Source of the DNA: Dolichospermum sp. FACHB-1091
Lineage (GTDB): Bacteria; Cyanobacteriota; Cyanobacteriia; Cyanobacteriales; Nostocaceae
Assembly: GCF_014697585.1 (NCBI RefSeq)
Contig: NZ_JACJSB010000012.1
Coordinates: 1 to 64,000, forward strand
DNA length: 64,000 nt
Reading direction: 5' to 3'
Both the position numbers and the translations under genes were made by a program. The notes under the pieces are model-generated. The model was not told the DNA's origin and made no database searches. It saw nothing but the letters and a program-made list of their open reading frames with translations. This document shows positions 56,265 through 64,000 of the stretch, in pieces (position 1 is the stretch's first letter; every line of letters starts with the position of its first letter).

Positions 56265-56957
56265 CTAATCTTGCCAATATACCTTAACAAAATGACCTTC
56301 CTTCCCCCATAAATCACGAGCAACAGTAATATTTTCAATAGCTAAATTAAAAGGAATAGAAGTGGTAATATAACGCTGAGTAAACATTCCCATATCTGGT
56401 GCAAGTTCCGTTGCTGCTGTTGCTGCTAAACCCAAACCAATAAGCTGTTCAATTGGTCGAAACGGTAGTATAAAAGGTACAGATGCCGCCAACACTAAAT
56501 TTAAAAGCATAGTTACAGATAGATTTGTACCGCAGCGGGGATGTACAGCTAAACCCCATTCTCCACTGATAAGACGATGTTGAGCTAATGTTACTGCACG
56601 TCGTAAATCACTAATATTCACATCACCATAGAGAAAGAATCCTTGTTCGGTAGACAAACCACCTAATAATTGATCATCTACTAATTGATCATTAGTAGTT
56701 TTTCCTAAGCGGGAATAGGAGTTTTTAGTTTCTCCTAATACCCAAACAGTAGCGTGTTCTAAAGCGTGAACTTGACGTAAAAGCAGGATTTCCTTCAACC
56801 CAGGGACAAAATATAACTGTTGGAGTAAATCAGTATCTTGACTGGGGTGAGGTGGGAGAAAATCAAAGCTAAAGTCAGAAGATTTGCCAAAATCAGAAGT
56901 ATTCATCATCGAGTAATCTGAGTTTTTTTTTAGGACATTGACGGGACTGAATCCCAC
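56265..56957 (-). CDS. DUF6391-like membrane protein
   Basis: A 230-residue cyanobacterial-type protein. A conserved HALEHATVWVLGE motif (about residue 60), GLSTEQGFFLYGDV and HPRCGTNLSVTMLLN precede one or two hydrophobic segments (about 150-185). I believe this corresponds to DUF6391; the biochemical role is unknown. The first ~25 residues are probably not conserved; M17 or M18 (MMNTSDFG) are alternative starts. Confidence 0.62.
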   Translation of the reverse strand: MGFSPVNVLKKNSDYSMMNTSDFGKSSDFSFDFLPPHPSQDTDLLQQLYFVPGLKEILLLRQVHALEHATVWVLGETKNSYSRLGKTTNDQLVDDQLLGGLSTEQGFFLYGDVNISDLRRAVTLAQHRLISGEWGLAVHPRCGTNLSVTMLLNLVLAASVPFILPFRPIEQLIGLGLAATAATELAPDMGMFTQRYITTSIPFNLAIENITVARDLWGKEGHFVKVYWQD

Positions 56958-57171
56958 TTTGCAAAGGTGATAATCTATTGTAGATTCTGCCCGCCAATGT
57001 TATATTTAACTATCTCTACTTAGGGCTTGCTGATAGCGTAGCGTGGCGTTAGCCATATAAACCTAAAACCATTTATTAACAAAGGGTTTTGCGGATTTTT
57101 ACCACACTCAAAATGAATTGCATTTTTCTTTGTCGGATTTGGAAAATTGAGAATATCCAGACAGTTAAAAC

Positions 57172-57216
57172 TGTTCTCTGTTCTCTGTTCTCTGTTCCCT
57201 GTTCCCTGTTCCCTGT
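57172..57216. repeat. Heptanucleotide tandem repeat (tgttctc/tgttccc)n
   Basis: Six consecutive 7-base units 'tgttctc' and 'tgttccc' between the DUF6391-like and FKBP genes; another array of the STRR type. Confidence 0.8.
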
Positions 57217-57255
57217 CCTCACAGACAACTTATTTATTCAGCAAGCCCTACTTAC

Positions 57256-57777
57256 TTATTTAATAGCTAACAATTCCACATCAAAAAGTAAAGTAGAGTA
57301 GGGGGGAATTACGTTACCAGCACCTCGCGCACCATAACCTAACTCTGAAGGGATGATTAATTGACGACGGCCACCTACTTTCATAGTGCTTAGTCCTTCG
57401 TCCCAACCTTTAATTACCTGTCCTACACCGATTTTAAAGCTAAAGGGTTGATTGCGATCGCGTGAGCTATCAAATTTAGTCCCATCTTCCAAAGTGCCGG
57501 TGTAGTGAACTACAACGGTTTGTCCCGGTTGGGGAGTTGCACCAGTTCCCTCTTCTAGTTCAACATATTTTAGCCCAGAAGGGTTAGTAACAGCATTGGC
57601 TGGGGACATAGTATTGTTCGCTCTTGGAGTATTGTTTTCTTGAATGATAGTGGTGGTGGGTTGTGTTTGGGGCGATTCATTACCGATTGCAGCATTTTTT
57701 TGACCGCTAATTTGAGTAAATACTAAAACGCCAACACATACCAGCATTAACACCACACTGAGGAAAATTCCTTTCAA
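57256..57777 (-). CDS. FKBP-type peptidyl-prolyl cis-trans isomerase
   Basis: A 173-residue protein: N-terminal signal anchor (about residues 3-22), a Ser/Thr/Asn-rich linker, and an FKBP domain (about 70-173) with VVHYTGTLEDGTKFDSS, VIKGWDEGLSTMKVGG and ELGYGARGAGNVIPP. It catalyses proline isomerisation, most likely in the periplasm or thylakoid lumen. It is followed on the minus strand by the STRR region. Confidence 0.93.
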   Translation of the reverse strand: MKGIFLSVVLMLVCVGVLVFTQISGQKNAAIGNESPQTQPTTTIIQENNTPRANNTMSPANAVTNPSGLKYVELEEGTGATPQPGQTVVVHYTGTLEDGTKFDSSRDRNQPFSFKIGVGQVIKGWDEGLSTMKVGGRRQLIIPSELGYGARGAGNVIPPYSTLLFDVELLAIK

Positions 57778-57855
57778 AATCAGCCCTCTCTGTTTTAATT
57801 ACTGGTAATCAGATTACCGACAGAACAAAAATTAGTGTAAATCACAAAGGACATT

Positions 57856-58179
57856 TTAGCGCCACAGTTTATTTTCCAAATCACGAACTTGACGCTCTAA
57901 CCTGTCAATTCTACCCCGTAATTCGTCCACTTCTGACTGACGCGCAACCCCCAAATCCTGCATCACATTTCGCACTTGGCGTTGCATTTGCTCATCCCAA
58001 CTGCCTTGTTCGGACTTTAATTGATGAACAAGATCATCCATGACGGCCTTAGCTTGATCAGGATTGAGTTTACCATCCTTTACCAGTTCATCACTAACTT
58101 GCTTAAGTTTATCTGCAACTAAAGAAGTTGTGCCAATACCCAACATCATTAGCTGTTCCAACCAGTTGTTACTATCCAT
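57856..58179 (-). CDS. Phasin-like coiled-coil protein
   Basis: A small helical protein, 107 residues from the start at 58179 (MDSNNWLEQLM). The sequence LGIGTTSLVADKLKQVSDEL followed by KLNPDQAKAVMDDLVH and a C-terminal coiled coil (EVDELRGRIDRLERQVRDLE) fits the cyanobacterial phasin-like family. Such proteins can coat polyhydroxyalkanoate granules, but no PHA genes are nearby, so the role is open. The start is fixed by a strong ribosome binding site, AGGAAGGGAG, right before it. Confidence 0.78.
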   Translation of the reverse strand: MDSNNWLEQLMMLGIGTTSLVADKLKQVSDELVKDGKLNPDQAKAVMDDLVHQLKSEQGSWDEQMQRQVRNVMQDLGVARQSEVDELRGRIDRLERQVRDLENKLWR

Positions 58180-58180
58180 A

Positions 58181-58190
58181 CTCCCTTCCT
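58181..58190 (-). promoter_or_regulatory. Strong ribosome binding site for the phasin-like gene
   Basis: On the minus strand this reads AGGAAGGGAG, one base before the ATG at 58179-58177. It supports this start over a possible start 36 bases upstream. Confidence 0.7.
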
Positions 58191-58327
58191 CTGACTTATT
58201 GCTAAATGAACTCACGGTTTGGAATTAACCAGGCTATGGTAAAAGCTTAGTAATTCTAGCCTACACATTTATTTTCGCAAATTTAGCAGCAGCAGCAATT
58301 GGGAGGATAAATGCACAAGTCTCATTT

Positions 58328-58882
58328 TTAATTTTCTATCCACCCGTGCATTGGTGCTACAGCTTTAGTCACTAACTCAATCATATCTGGGGGAGCTTCC
58401 GAAAGCATAACACTAGGATAAACAGCAGTTCCCCAATGAGGATGTACAAGGACATGGCATTTATTTTCAATTGCGGGATATTTTAGTAAGGCTTGTGCTA
58501 CTGCTGTATCATCATGGGGAAATACACCGGAATGAGATAGTAATGGATAACCTGTACGGGGATCTATCAAGTCCGTTAAATACCCGCGATCGCGCAAATT
58601 AAATGCTACATCGCAACCAAACCGCATAAATTTTTCCCGCAGTTTTTCTTTTTCTTTCTCCGTTTCTGCGGTTATTTCCTCCAGAGGATATCGTGATTGT
58701 TGCAGGACAAGCACTACCCACAAAAACTGTTGTTGTTTCCAGTCTGGTAATATCTGTTCACAGTTAGCACAGATATATGGACTGGGAGTATGAATCGAAA
58801 TCTCTACAGCTTGTCCTGTTTTGCTAACTAAATGAATAGGACAGCTAGGTTCAGAAATACAAAGTTTGGGATAATACACCAC
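58328..58882 (-). CDS. MMADHC-like (cobalamin trafficking protein D-type) protein
   Basis: A 184-residue cyanobacterial protein that I associate with the 'methylmalonic aciduria and homocystinuria type D' annotation. Signatures: FNLRDRGYLTDLIDPRTG, LSHSGVFPHDDTAVAQALL and HVLVHPHWGTAVYPS. A pair of cysteines (YICANC) might bind metal. In animals this family routes cobalamin; the bacterial role is untested. The match is from recall and only moderate. Confidence 0.5.
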   Translation of the reverse strand: MVYYPKLCISEPSCPIHLVSKTGQAVEISIHTPSPYICANCEQILPDWKQQQFLWVVLVLQQSRYPLEEITAETEKEKEKLREKFMRFGCDVAFNLRDRGYLTDLIDPRTGYPLLSHSGVFPHDDTAVAQALLKYPAIENKCHVLVHPHWGTAVYPSVMLSEAPPDMIELVTKAVAPMHGWIEN

Positions 58883-59167
58883 ATTAATTTGGTTTATGAA
58901 GGTTTTTTAATTTATCCTTGCTAAAAATACACATCTGGGGGTAAAGATTTTAGAGAGGACAATCTCTACCCAGGTTACGTCTCTACAAGGTTTTCAAAGG
59001 ACGCACATTTAATTTTTACCAGATGTCTAATGATAACTCTTAAATCTATAGATAAATCATCAAATTTTCCGAAAATGATTGATGATCGCTATAATTATTT
59101 TTCATCTTGTTTTTAGGCTGGCATCAGATAGTTAATTTGATATCTTTAAGGCTATATTAGAGGTTTT
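58883..59167. other. Intergenic region between divergent genes
   Basis: 285 bases. 'gagaggacaatctctac' (58952-58968) can form a small stem; otherwise only AT-rich sequence was seen, and no clear promoter could be chosen. Confidence 0.4.
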
Positions 59168-59986
59168 ATGAGTTCTGCACCGATGGAAATTATTATTGGT
59201 TGGTTATATCCCAAGTTGATGAGTACTTATGGTGATCGGGGAAATGTGATCACCATAGAACGTCGCGCCTGTTGGCGGGGGTATAATGTCATTGTATTAC
59301 CCTTGGATCAAGATTCCACTCCAGAAGATATCAAATCAGTAGATCTGATCGTTGGTGGTGGGGCCCAGGACCGTCAACAAGAAATTGTGATGCGAGATTT
59401 ACAGGGTGCAAAAGCTGAGTCCATGCGTCATAAAATAGAAAATGGTACACCGGGAGTTTTTACCTGTGGTTCTCCTCAACTACTGGGAAATTATTATGAA
59501 CCAGCTTTTGGAAAAAGAATTGAGGGTTTAGGAATATTGGATTTAGTTTCTGTTCATCCCGGTGAAAATACTAAAAGATGTATCGGTAATTTGGTCATAG
59601 AAGTTACGGCTTCCCGGTTAGCAGCAGAATTGCAAGCAATGACAGGGATAAAACCTTATTTAGTCGGGTTTGAAAATCACGGTGGCCGGACTAAGTTAGG
59701 GAAAGTGGAAGCTTTAGGACGGGTAGTGTATGGCTTGGGTAATAATGGAGAAGATGGAACAGAAGGAGCGTTTTATCAAAACGCGATCGCTACCTACTCC
59801 CATGGTCCATTATTACCTAAAAATCCCTTTGTTGCTGATTGGTTAATTCAAACCGCGTTAAGATTAAAATATCAGCAAGAAATTAAACTTTCATCTTTAG
59901 ATGATACCTTAGCGATGCAGGGACGAGAAGCAATGTTTAAACGCTTGAAAGTTGATTTACCCAATGCTGCGGGAATCAGAATTTAA
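59168..59986 (+). CDS. GatD-like type 1 glutamine amidotransferase
   Basis: A 272-residue CobB/CobQ-type glutamine amidotransferase. Catalytic Cys in VFTCGSPQLLG, His in TYSHGPLLPKNP, and the family stretch GFENHGGRTKLG. GatD, with MurT, amidates D-glutamate of lipid II. No MurT gene is adjacent here, so the partner must be elsewhere or the substrate differs. M6 (MEIIIGWLYPKLM) is a plausible alternative start. Confidence 0.82.
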   Translation: MSSAPMEIIIGWLYPKLMSTYGDRGNVITIERRACWRGYNVIVLPLDQDSTPEDIKSVDLIVGGGAQDRQQEIVMRDLQGAKAESMRHKIENGTPGVFTCGSPQLLGNYYEPAFGKRIEGLGILDLVSVHPGENTKRCIGNLVIEVTASRLAAELQAMTGIKPYLVGFENHGGRTKLGKVEALGRVVYGLGNNGEDGTEGAFYQNAIATYSHGPLLPKNPFVADWLIQTALRLKYQQEIKLSSLDDTLAMQGREAMFKRLKVDLPNAAGIRI

Positions 59987-60124
59987 AATAGGTGTAGTTT
60001 AGATTAAATAAGAATCTCAACTTTAATATTAAACTACATGATTTTTGTGGAAAATCAACTTAATTTTCTATAAAACATCTGATAAGTTACTATAAAAATC
60101 CGAAATTGTTTAGTTAGTCATCAT

Positions 60125-60673
60125 TTGAAATCTGTGGAACTTCCTTCTTTACCAGAATTTGAAAATTGCTCGAATCATCACCCTGATCAGGGTTTACAAG
60201 AATTGCTCAGTCGTCTTATCATCAGAATGCAACGAGATGAATTGATCAGACAAACGACAAATCAATTGCGAGAATCTTTAAAGGTTGATCGGGTAGTATT
60301 GTATTATTTTTATGGACAATGGCAAGGACAGGTGACATTTGAGTCATTAAGTGCTGATGAATATTCGATTCTCGGTTCTACTGGTCCTAGTAATTGTTTT
60401 AATAATGAGTATGCTGCTTTATACTTAGAAGGACGAGTACGAGCGATCGCTGATATAGAATTAGAAGCGATTGAGGATTGTCATCGTGAATTTCTGCGCG
60501 GTATGCAGGTGCGGGCCAATTTAGTAGCGCCAATTTTGATACCAAGGGGATTATGGGGACTATTAGTAGCTCATCACTGTCAAAGTGCGCGTTCTTGGAC
60601 TTTAGCGGACATTCAACTGATACAAAAGGTAGCATTAAGTTTAGCAACAGATTCTAATATTTTAGAGAGTTAA
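60125..60673 (+). CDS. GAF domain protein
   Basis: A 182-residue protein that is mostly one GAF domain (about residues 25-175): LRESLKVDRVVLYYFYGQW, AIADIELEAIEDCHREFLRGM, VRANLVAPILIPRGLWGLLVAHHC. GAF domains bind small ligands or bilins. The C-x-x-x style bilin cysteine (DCHREF, C121) is near the position used by cyanobacteriochromes, so a pigment is possible but unproven. No output domain is present. The start used is a TTG at 60125. Confidence 0.8.
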   Translation: MKSVELPSLPEFENCSNHHPDQGLQELLSRLIIRMQRDELIRQTTNQLRESLKVDRVVLYYFYGQWQGQVTFESLSADEYSILGSTGPSNCFNNEYAALYLEGRVRAIADIELEAIEDCHREFLRGMQVRANLVAPILIPRGLWGLLVAHHCQSARSWTLADIQLIQKVALSLATDSNILES

Positions 60674-60826
60674 TTAGGGTTTGATGAAAAAGTTGTCTGT
60701 GAGGGTACGGAGATATTAACTGTTTTAGTTATCTGGATATCCTCAATTCCCTAGATCCGACAAGGAAAAATAAAAAATGCAAAGGAGTTAATACAAAATA
60801 TAGTTTATAGTAATTCTGTAATTTTT

Positions 60827-61149
60827 ATGACTGTAGTTACTGCTATCTGTTTAGCTATTTGTTTAGTTCTTACTGCTTCTATACTATCTATAAGAAATTA
60901 GGAGAACAAAATGCTTGGTTTGCTTGAGTACCAATTCTTAATAATTGGATCATGTATAAAGCAGGTGATCAGTCTCCCTGGTGGATTGTTGGGCTTTTTA
61001 TACCAGTTGTTAATTTTGTAGCTCTGATTTTCTTACTGATGGCTTTCATTAAAATTGTGCAGAAGCTGGGTAAAAATCCTTGGTTAATTTTGTTAACGAT
61101 TGTTCCGTTAGTTAATTTTGTAGTTTTATACAATTTTGCTTTCGGCTAA
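60827..61149 (+). pseudogene. DUF5684-like membrane protein gene with frameshift and stop
   Basis: An ATG at 60827 opens MTVVTAICLAICLVLTASILS in one frame, which stops at 60899. In the next frame the sequence continues as YKKLGEQNAWFA, then a TGA at 60925-60927, VPILNNWIMYKAGDQSPWW and on to a stop at 61149. Joined, the pieces give one protein of about 108 residues with three membrane segments like DUF5684 family proteins. Two lesions (a frame change around 60885-60893 and the TGA, likely from TGG) make it a pseudogene. The 65-codon frame from 60952 might still be translated. Confidence 0.7.
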
Positions 61150-61154
61150 CTAAT

Positions 61155-61201
61155 AAAAAAGGGATTAAAAACACTAAACTTAAATTTTTAATTCCTTTTT
61201 A
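61155..61201 (+). terminator. Terminator-like hairpin
   Basis: 'aaaaagggattaaaaa' pairs with 'tttttaattccttttt' with one mismatch/wobble; the T-rich right arm ends the stem. It lies six bases after the stop of the degraded membrane gene. Confidence 0.6.
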
Positions 61202-61239
61202 TAAGGTTATGTTTCAAAGATAAAACCGAATTTTATTGT

Positions 61240-61458
61240 CCAGGCTTCCTGAAAGCTTCAGAAGCAGAAGCAGGTATTTCTGATTATTGGATATTTAATT
61301 TAATCAAATATTGTTTAGAGTGTTACAGTGAACCTTATCAAGATTCTCAAGGTAATTTTGATTATCGTCGTAAATTAATTTTATTACCTAATGAGTCTGT
61401 TAAATTGCCATCTTTTCCTCATTTAGTTTTAGATTTATCCAAAGTATTTCCTGGGTAA
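61240..61458 (+). pseudogene. C-terminal remnant of a Uma2/DUF820 endonuclease gene
   Basis: Frame +1 from 61240 reads PGFLKASEAEAGISDYWIFN and continues LIKYCLECYSEPYQDSQGNF to a stop at 61456-61458. ...EAGISDYWIFNL, the E-C-Y-x-E-P-Y and LPSFPHLVLDLSKVFPG match the C-terminus of Uma2 family (DUF820) proteins, which have a restriction-endonuclease-like fold. The N-terminal two thirds are missing and there is no start codon. The domain's catalytic E/K is not in the remnant. Confidence 0.7.
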
Positions 61459-61513
61459 AAATTAGGGCATAAAATGAATTAAAGTCTGAAAATTAACTAC
61501 AAAGTAATATCCT

Positions 61514-62629
61514 TTAATCTTCTAAATCCTGATTCAGACAATTATTGAATTCATTTTCATATTGACCATACCAATATTCAATAACCAATAAACACGCTCT
61601 GATTAATTTATCCCAATTCTTATCATTTATTGATATTGGTTCTGTTGCTGGTCGAAAATGAACAATAGAATTACGAATTTTATAAATAAACTCTCCTAAA
61701 TTACCTTCTGAGTTACCATCAAGATCATTTTTAATTTCCTTCAAAATATTAGTAGCATCTTCGGGTGACTTATCTATAAGTTTATTAATAGCTTCCTTTT
61801 CGTTTGGCCGCCAATTAGTATAATTTTCTATATTAGCAGAAAATTTAAGTAAAGAATCTTTAATTCCTAAATTTTGATAAAATTCTTGCCAAAATGAAAT
61901 TGAGAATAGTCTTTCTATACACCGATAAACATCAAGAAATGAATGTTTCCAACTAACTGATACTAAGCTAAATAGTAAATTCTCAAAAGTATCAAGTTGC
62001 ATCATTTCTACAGATTCAATAAACAACTTTTCAAAAACAAAAAGAGTTTCTTCACTAAATTTTAAAGAAATAATTTGCCTCTGTTGAATAATATAAAATG
62101 CTGATAAATTTACAGTAGCAATTTGAATTACATCAGATTTAACTTTAATAAATGGACATTCATCATTAATTTGATAAACAAAAACTGGCTCAAAAAAATG
62201 ATTTATCTGACTAAATTCATATCTAATAAGGTCTTCATTTTCGGGAGGATAAAAAATATCTTGTGCTATTTGATAAGCATCAGCAGTTTGCTTAACAGAA
62301 ACTTTTAACTCAAATAACAGTGCTGTAAGCATTCCTCCATTTAGCTCAATTTCTTCTATTATTTCTTGTTCGATTTCTAATTTATGTTCCCAACCAATAG
62401 CCACAAAGTAATTTTTATGATCAAACTCAAAAGTTGCAGTTCTGAAATAAGGTAAAATTGATTGTTGATTTGTAATTTTTAGTTTTTTTAACCATTGTTG
62501 ATCATCTTCATTAGTTTGAATACAACGTTTATGATCCCTAAAAATAGGCACTTCAATATTTTGATTTTCTACAAAACTAGCTAATAAATCAAATATATGT
62601 TTATTAGCTTCTATCATATTTCTAGACAT
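61514..62629 (-). CDS. Hypothetical protein with C-terminal HEPN-like motif
   Basis: A 371-residue, strongly acidic/helical protein with no recognised N-terminal domain. Near the C-terminus it contains R319-N-S-I-V-H324 (YKIRNSIVHFRP), the R-x(4)-H signature of HEPN RNases in its usual helical setting (FIYKIRN...ACLLVIEYWYG). It is preceded by, and separated by 7 bases from, the DGQHR-like gene, so both form an operon. A toxin-like RNase role inside a defence pair is inferred. Other readings (scaffold protein with a decayed HEPN) are possible. Confidence 0.6.
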   Translation of the reverse strand: MSRNMIEANKHIFDLLASFVENQNIEVPIFRDHKRCIQTNEDDQQWLKKLKITNQQSILPYFRTATFEFDHKNYFVAIGWEHKLEIEQEIIEEIELNGGMLTALLFELKVSVKQTADAYQIAQDIFYPPENEDLIRYEFSQINHFFEPVFVYQINDECPFIKVKSDVIQIATVNLSAFYIIQQRQIISLKFSEETLFVFEKLFIESVEMMQLDTFENLLFSLVSVSWKHSFLDVYRCIERLFSISFWQEFYQNLGIKDSLLKFSANIENYTNWRPNEKEAINKLIDKSPEDATNILKEIKNDLDGNSEGNLGEFIYKIRNSIVHFRPATEPISINDKNWDKLIRACLLVIEYWYGQYENEFNNCLNQDLED

Positions 62630-62636
62630 AATTATC

Positions 62637-63851
62637 TCAATATAATGCTCTCCAGCATTGTGTCATATTATCAATATTAAATTTTTCAGAAATTAATAAA
62701 TTAAAAGCCTGTAGAAAAAACTCTCTTTCAAAGAAATCTTTTCTACCTGTTTTTTTACTAATTAATTCATTTAATGTTGGAAAATCTAAAAAATTACCTA
62801 TTTCATCATTACTCAGCTTATCTATTTTTGTTAAAAGTATATCGGTTTTGTTTTTAATATCTTGCCATTTTTGGTTTTGCTCTTCTGGTTCATAATCATT
62901 ACCAGGTCTACCTAATATAGAAAAAGCCAGCGCAGTCACAAACCCAATACAAGCTGGTTGACTACTAAATAAATCCTTACCTTTCTGAAAATATCCTTGT
63001 ATTTCTTCATTTTGATATCGAGAAATTGCTTGATCAAATTTATATAAATAAAACATTACTTCATAAAAAATATTAGTCAAATTAGGATTTGATGTTGAGC
63101 TTATAAAATCTAGTCTTATAAACTCCTCTGCTAATCTTTCCGGAATATCTATTTTCACCTTTCTAGCTCCAAATACTAAAAATAATTCAATGATATCATC
63201 AGATTTAAATTGTCCTGGACTTGAACGTTTATTTTTGTGATTTTTGTCTGTGATTGGTATTATTTCAATTACAGGAAATTTTTCTTTAAGTTCTTTAATT
63301 ATTCCTTGAAAAACTGTTTCAATTTGTCTTCTTATATCCCAAGGAACTTGTCCTGTATTCAAAACTAACATTCTATAAATTAAGCTATTTATTTGTGAAG
63401 CAATCCAAAACTCTACACGAATTTCATGATCGCAAATATTGGCATTATCTTCTAAAGCTACACTTAAAGCTTTAGTTCGTTGCATACCATCAATAATAGA
63501 TATACTATCTTCAGGTATTTTGTTAATAAATTCTAAAAAAGCATTATTGTCTTCTAATTGTTCAATAATGGCAAAATTATCCTGGGGAATAATCACCCCT
63601 ATAACTATTGGTGGTAATACCGCTCCAGCTTCTATATCTTTAATCATCCTCTTGCGTATACGTATAGCAGTATTTGTTTTTAAAGTATCTCTTTGTCCTT
63701 CTAAACCTCCTCTATTTTCAAAGGCACTTTTTACCATTTTTAGATATTCTTCTACTTGGAACTGTGTCATCACAGAGTAACAATCTACTCTTCTATCTTT
63801 GATTTTATCAATATTTTTACTCATAACCATGAATGAGATATTATTTACCAT
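62637..63851 (-). CDS. DGQHR/ParB-like domain protein
   Basis: A 404-residue protein. The core is SIIDGMQRTKAL (119-129), which recalls the DGQ(H/Q)R-type motif of DGQHR/DndB and DUF262-like ParB-fold domains; here the Q-H-R is M-Q-R. A following LNTGQVPW (about 166) is also typical of such proteins. The C-terminal half is helical. DndB and relatives regulate or take part in DNA-modification defence systems. It lies upstream of the HEPN-tailed gene with 7 bases between them. Start M1, M8 or M10 cannot be separated. Confidence 0.62.
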   Translation of the reverse strand: MVNNISFMVMSKNIDKIKDRRVDCYSVMTQFQVEEYLKMVKSAFENRGGLEGQRDTLKTNTAIRIRKRMIKDIEAGAVLPPIVIGVIIPQDNFAIIEQLEDNNAFLEFINKIPEDSISIIDGMQRTKALSVALEDNANICDHEIRVEFWIASQINSLIYRMLVLNTGQVPWDIRRQIETVFQGIIKELKEKFPVIEIIPITDKNHKNKRSSPGQFKSDDIIELFLVFGARKVKIDIPERLAEEFIRLDFISSTSNPNLTNIFYEVMFYLYKFDQAISRYQNEEIQGYFQKGKDLFSSQPACIGFVTALAFSILGRPGNDYEPEEQNQKWQDIKNKTDILLTKIDKLSNDEIGNFLDFPTLNELISKKTGRKDFFEREFFLQAFNLLISEKFNIDNMTQCWRALY

Positions 63852-64000
63852 ATTTTTAGTTTATCATTGAATGGGTTGATTGTGTATAATCAGGAAATTA
63901 AAAATTAATAGCATTTTTAGAATGCTATACAAATATAGCACATATTTTTGAAAATGTATTACCTTCTATAAATCCTGATATGGCTACGCTACCAGACAAT
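63852..64000. other. AT-rich upstream region at window end
   Basis: About 150 bases with the presumed promoter of the DGQHR-like gene and 'agcatttttagaatgct' (63910-63926), a small inverted repeat. An ATG at 63980 opens a frame (MATLPDN) that runs off the window; no ribosome binding site supports it as a gene start. Confidence 0.4.

Noticed and set aside
63980-64000. Start of a divergent gene (MATLPDN) at the window edge
   Set aside because: Only seven codons are visible and no ribosome binding site is present; the sequence also resembles a common repeat.

Overview
The window looks like chromosomal DNA of a low-GC filamentous, heterocyst-forming cyanobacterium (order Nostocales, of the Anabaena/Dolichospermum/Aphanizomenon/Nostoc kind). 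The evidence: a HetP-family gene, NdhO, the variable chain of ferredoxin-thioredoxin reductase, a plastoquinone-type UbiA prenyltransferase, a cyanobacterial-order ATP synthase operon with a b' subunit, more than twenty HIP1 octamers (GCGATCGC) counted by eye, heptanucleotide tandem repeats between genes, and several small palindromic or MITE-like repeats. No rRNA, tRNA or CRISPR array was recognised.

Layout. 1-8.9 kb: the 3' tail of a TnpB gene, then housekeeping genes (rimM, a valine-pyruvate type aminotransferase, class III alcohol dehydrogenase, HemW, a membrane PIN-TRAM protein, a GNAT enzyme, a VanY-type carboxypeptidase, an AEC transporter). 9-15.7 kb: an unknown membrane-anchored protein, a phosphoribosyltransferase, a GPH sugar symporter, DUF29, argS, and two toxin-antitoxin loci: a MNT/HEPN pair whose HEPN half has collapsed, and an intact HicA/HicB pair. 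15.9-20.6 kb: a 1062-residue NYN nuclease-Hsp70 fusion with a GrpE-like partner, separated by a striking array of five palindromes. 21-26.8 kb: UbiA, Ppx/GppA, a methyltransferase, and a decayed nuclease/PIN pair followed by the tail of a second methyltransferase copy. 26.9-33.3 kb: the atp operon (I, a, c, b', b, delta, alpha, gamma). 33.4-40.8 kb: HtrA-type protease, a CsoR/InrS-like metal sensor, a MenH-like hydrolase, a DgcN/DgcA-type pair, a Nudix enzyme, FtsH. 40.9-51.4 kb: an accessory block with an unknown two-gene unit, a type IIG restriction-modification enzyme, a lipid-A-disaccharide-synthase-related gene, and a three-gene unit (unknown/possible winged-helix protein, P-loop ATPase, DUF1802 nuclease). 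51.6-61.1 kb: ndhO, ftrV, a HetP-family gene overlapping a TrpC paralogue with an altered active site, rfbB with a glycosyltransferase, FKBP, a phasin-like protein, a GatD-like amidotransferase and a GAF protein. 61.2-64 kb: two degraded genes, then a candidate defence pair (HEPN-tailed protein plus a DGQHR/ParB-like protein).

Taken together, the housekeeping genes are ordinary for the lineage, while the stretches at 14.7-20.6, 25.9-26.8, 40.9-51.4 and 61.2-63.9 kb carry nuclease, ATPase, toxin-like and degraded genes typical of defence or conflict neighbourhoods. The best candidates for something undescribed are the NYN-Hsp70/GrpE-like module, the ATPase/DUF1802 three-gene unit and the DGQHR-like/HEPN pair. 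All functional statements come from reading motifs; no database search was possible.
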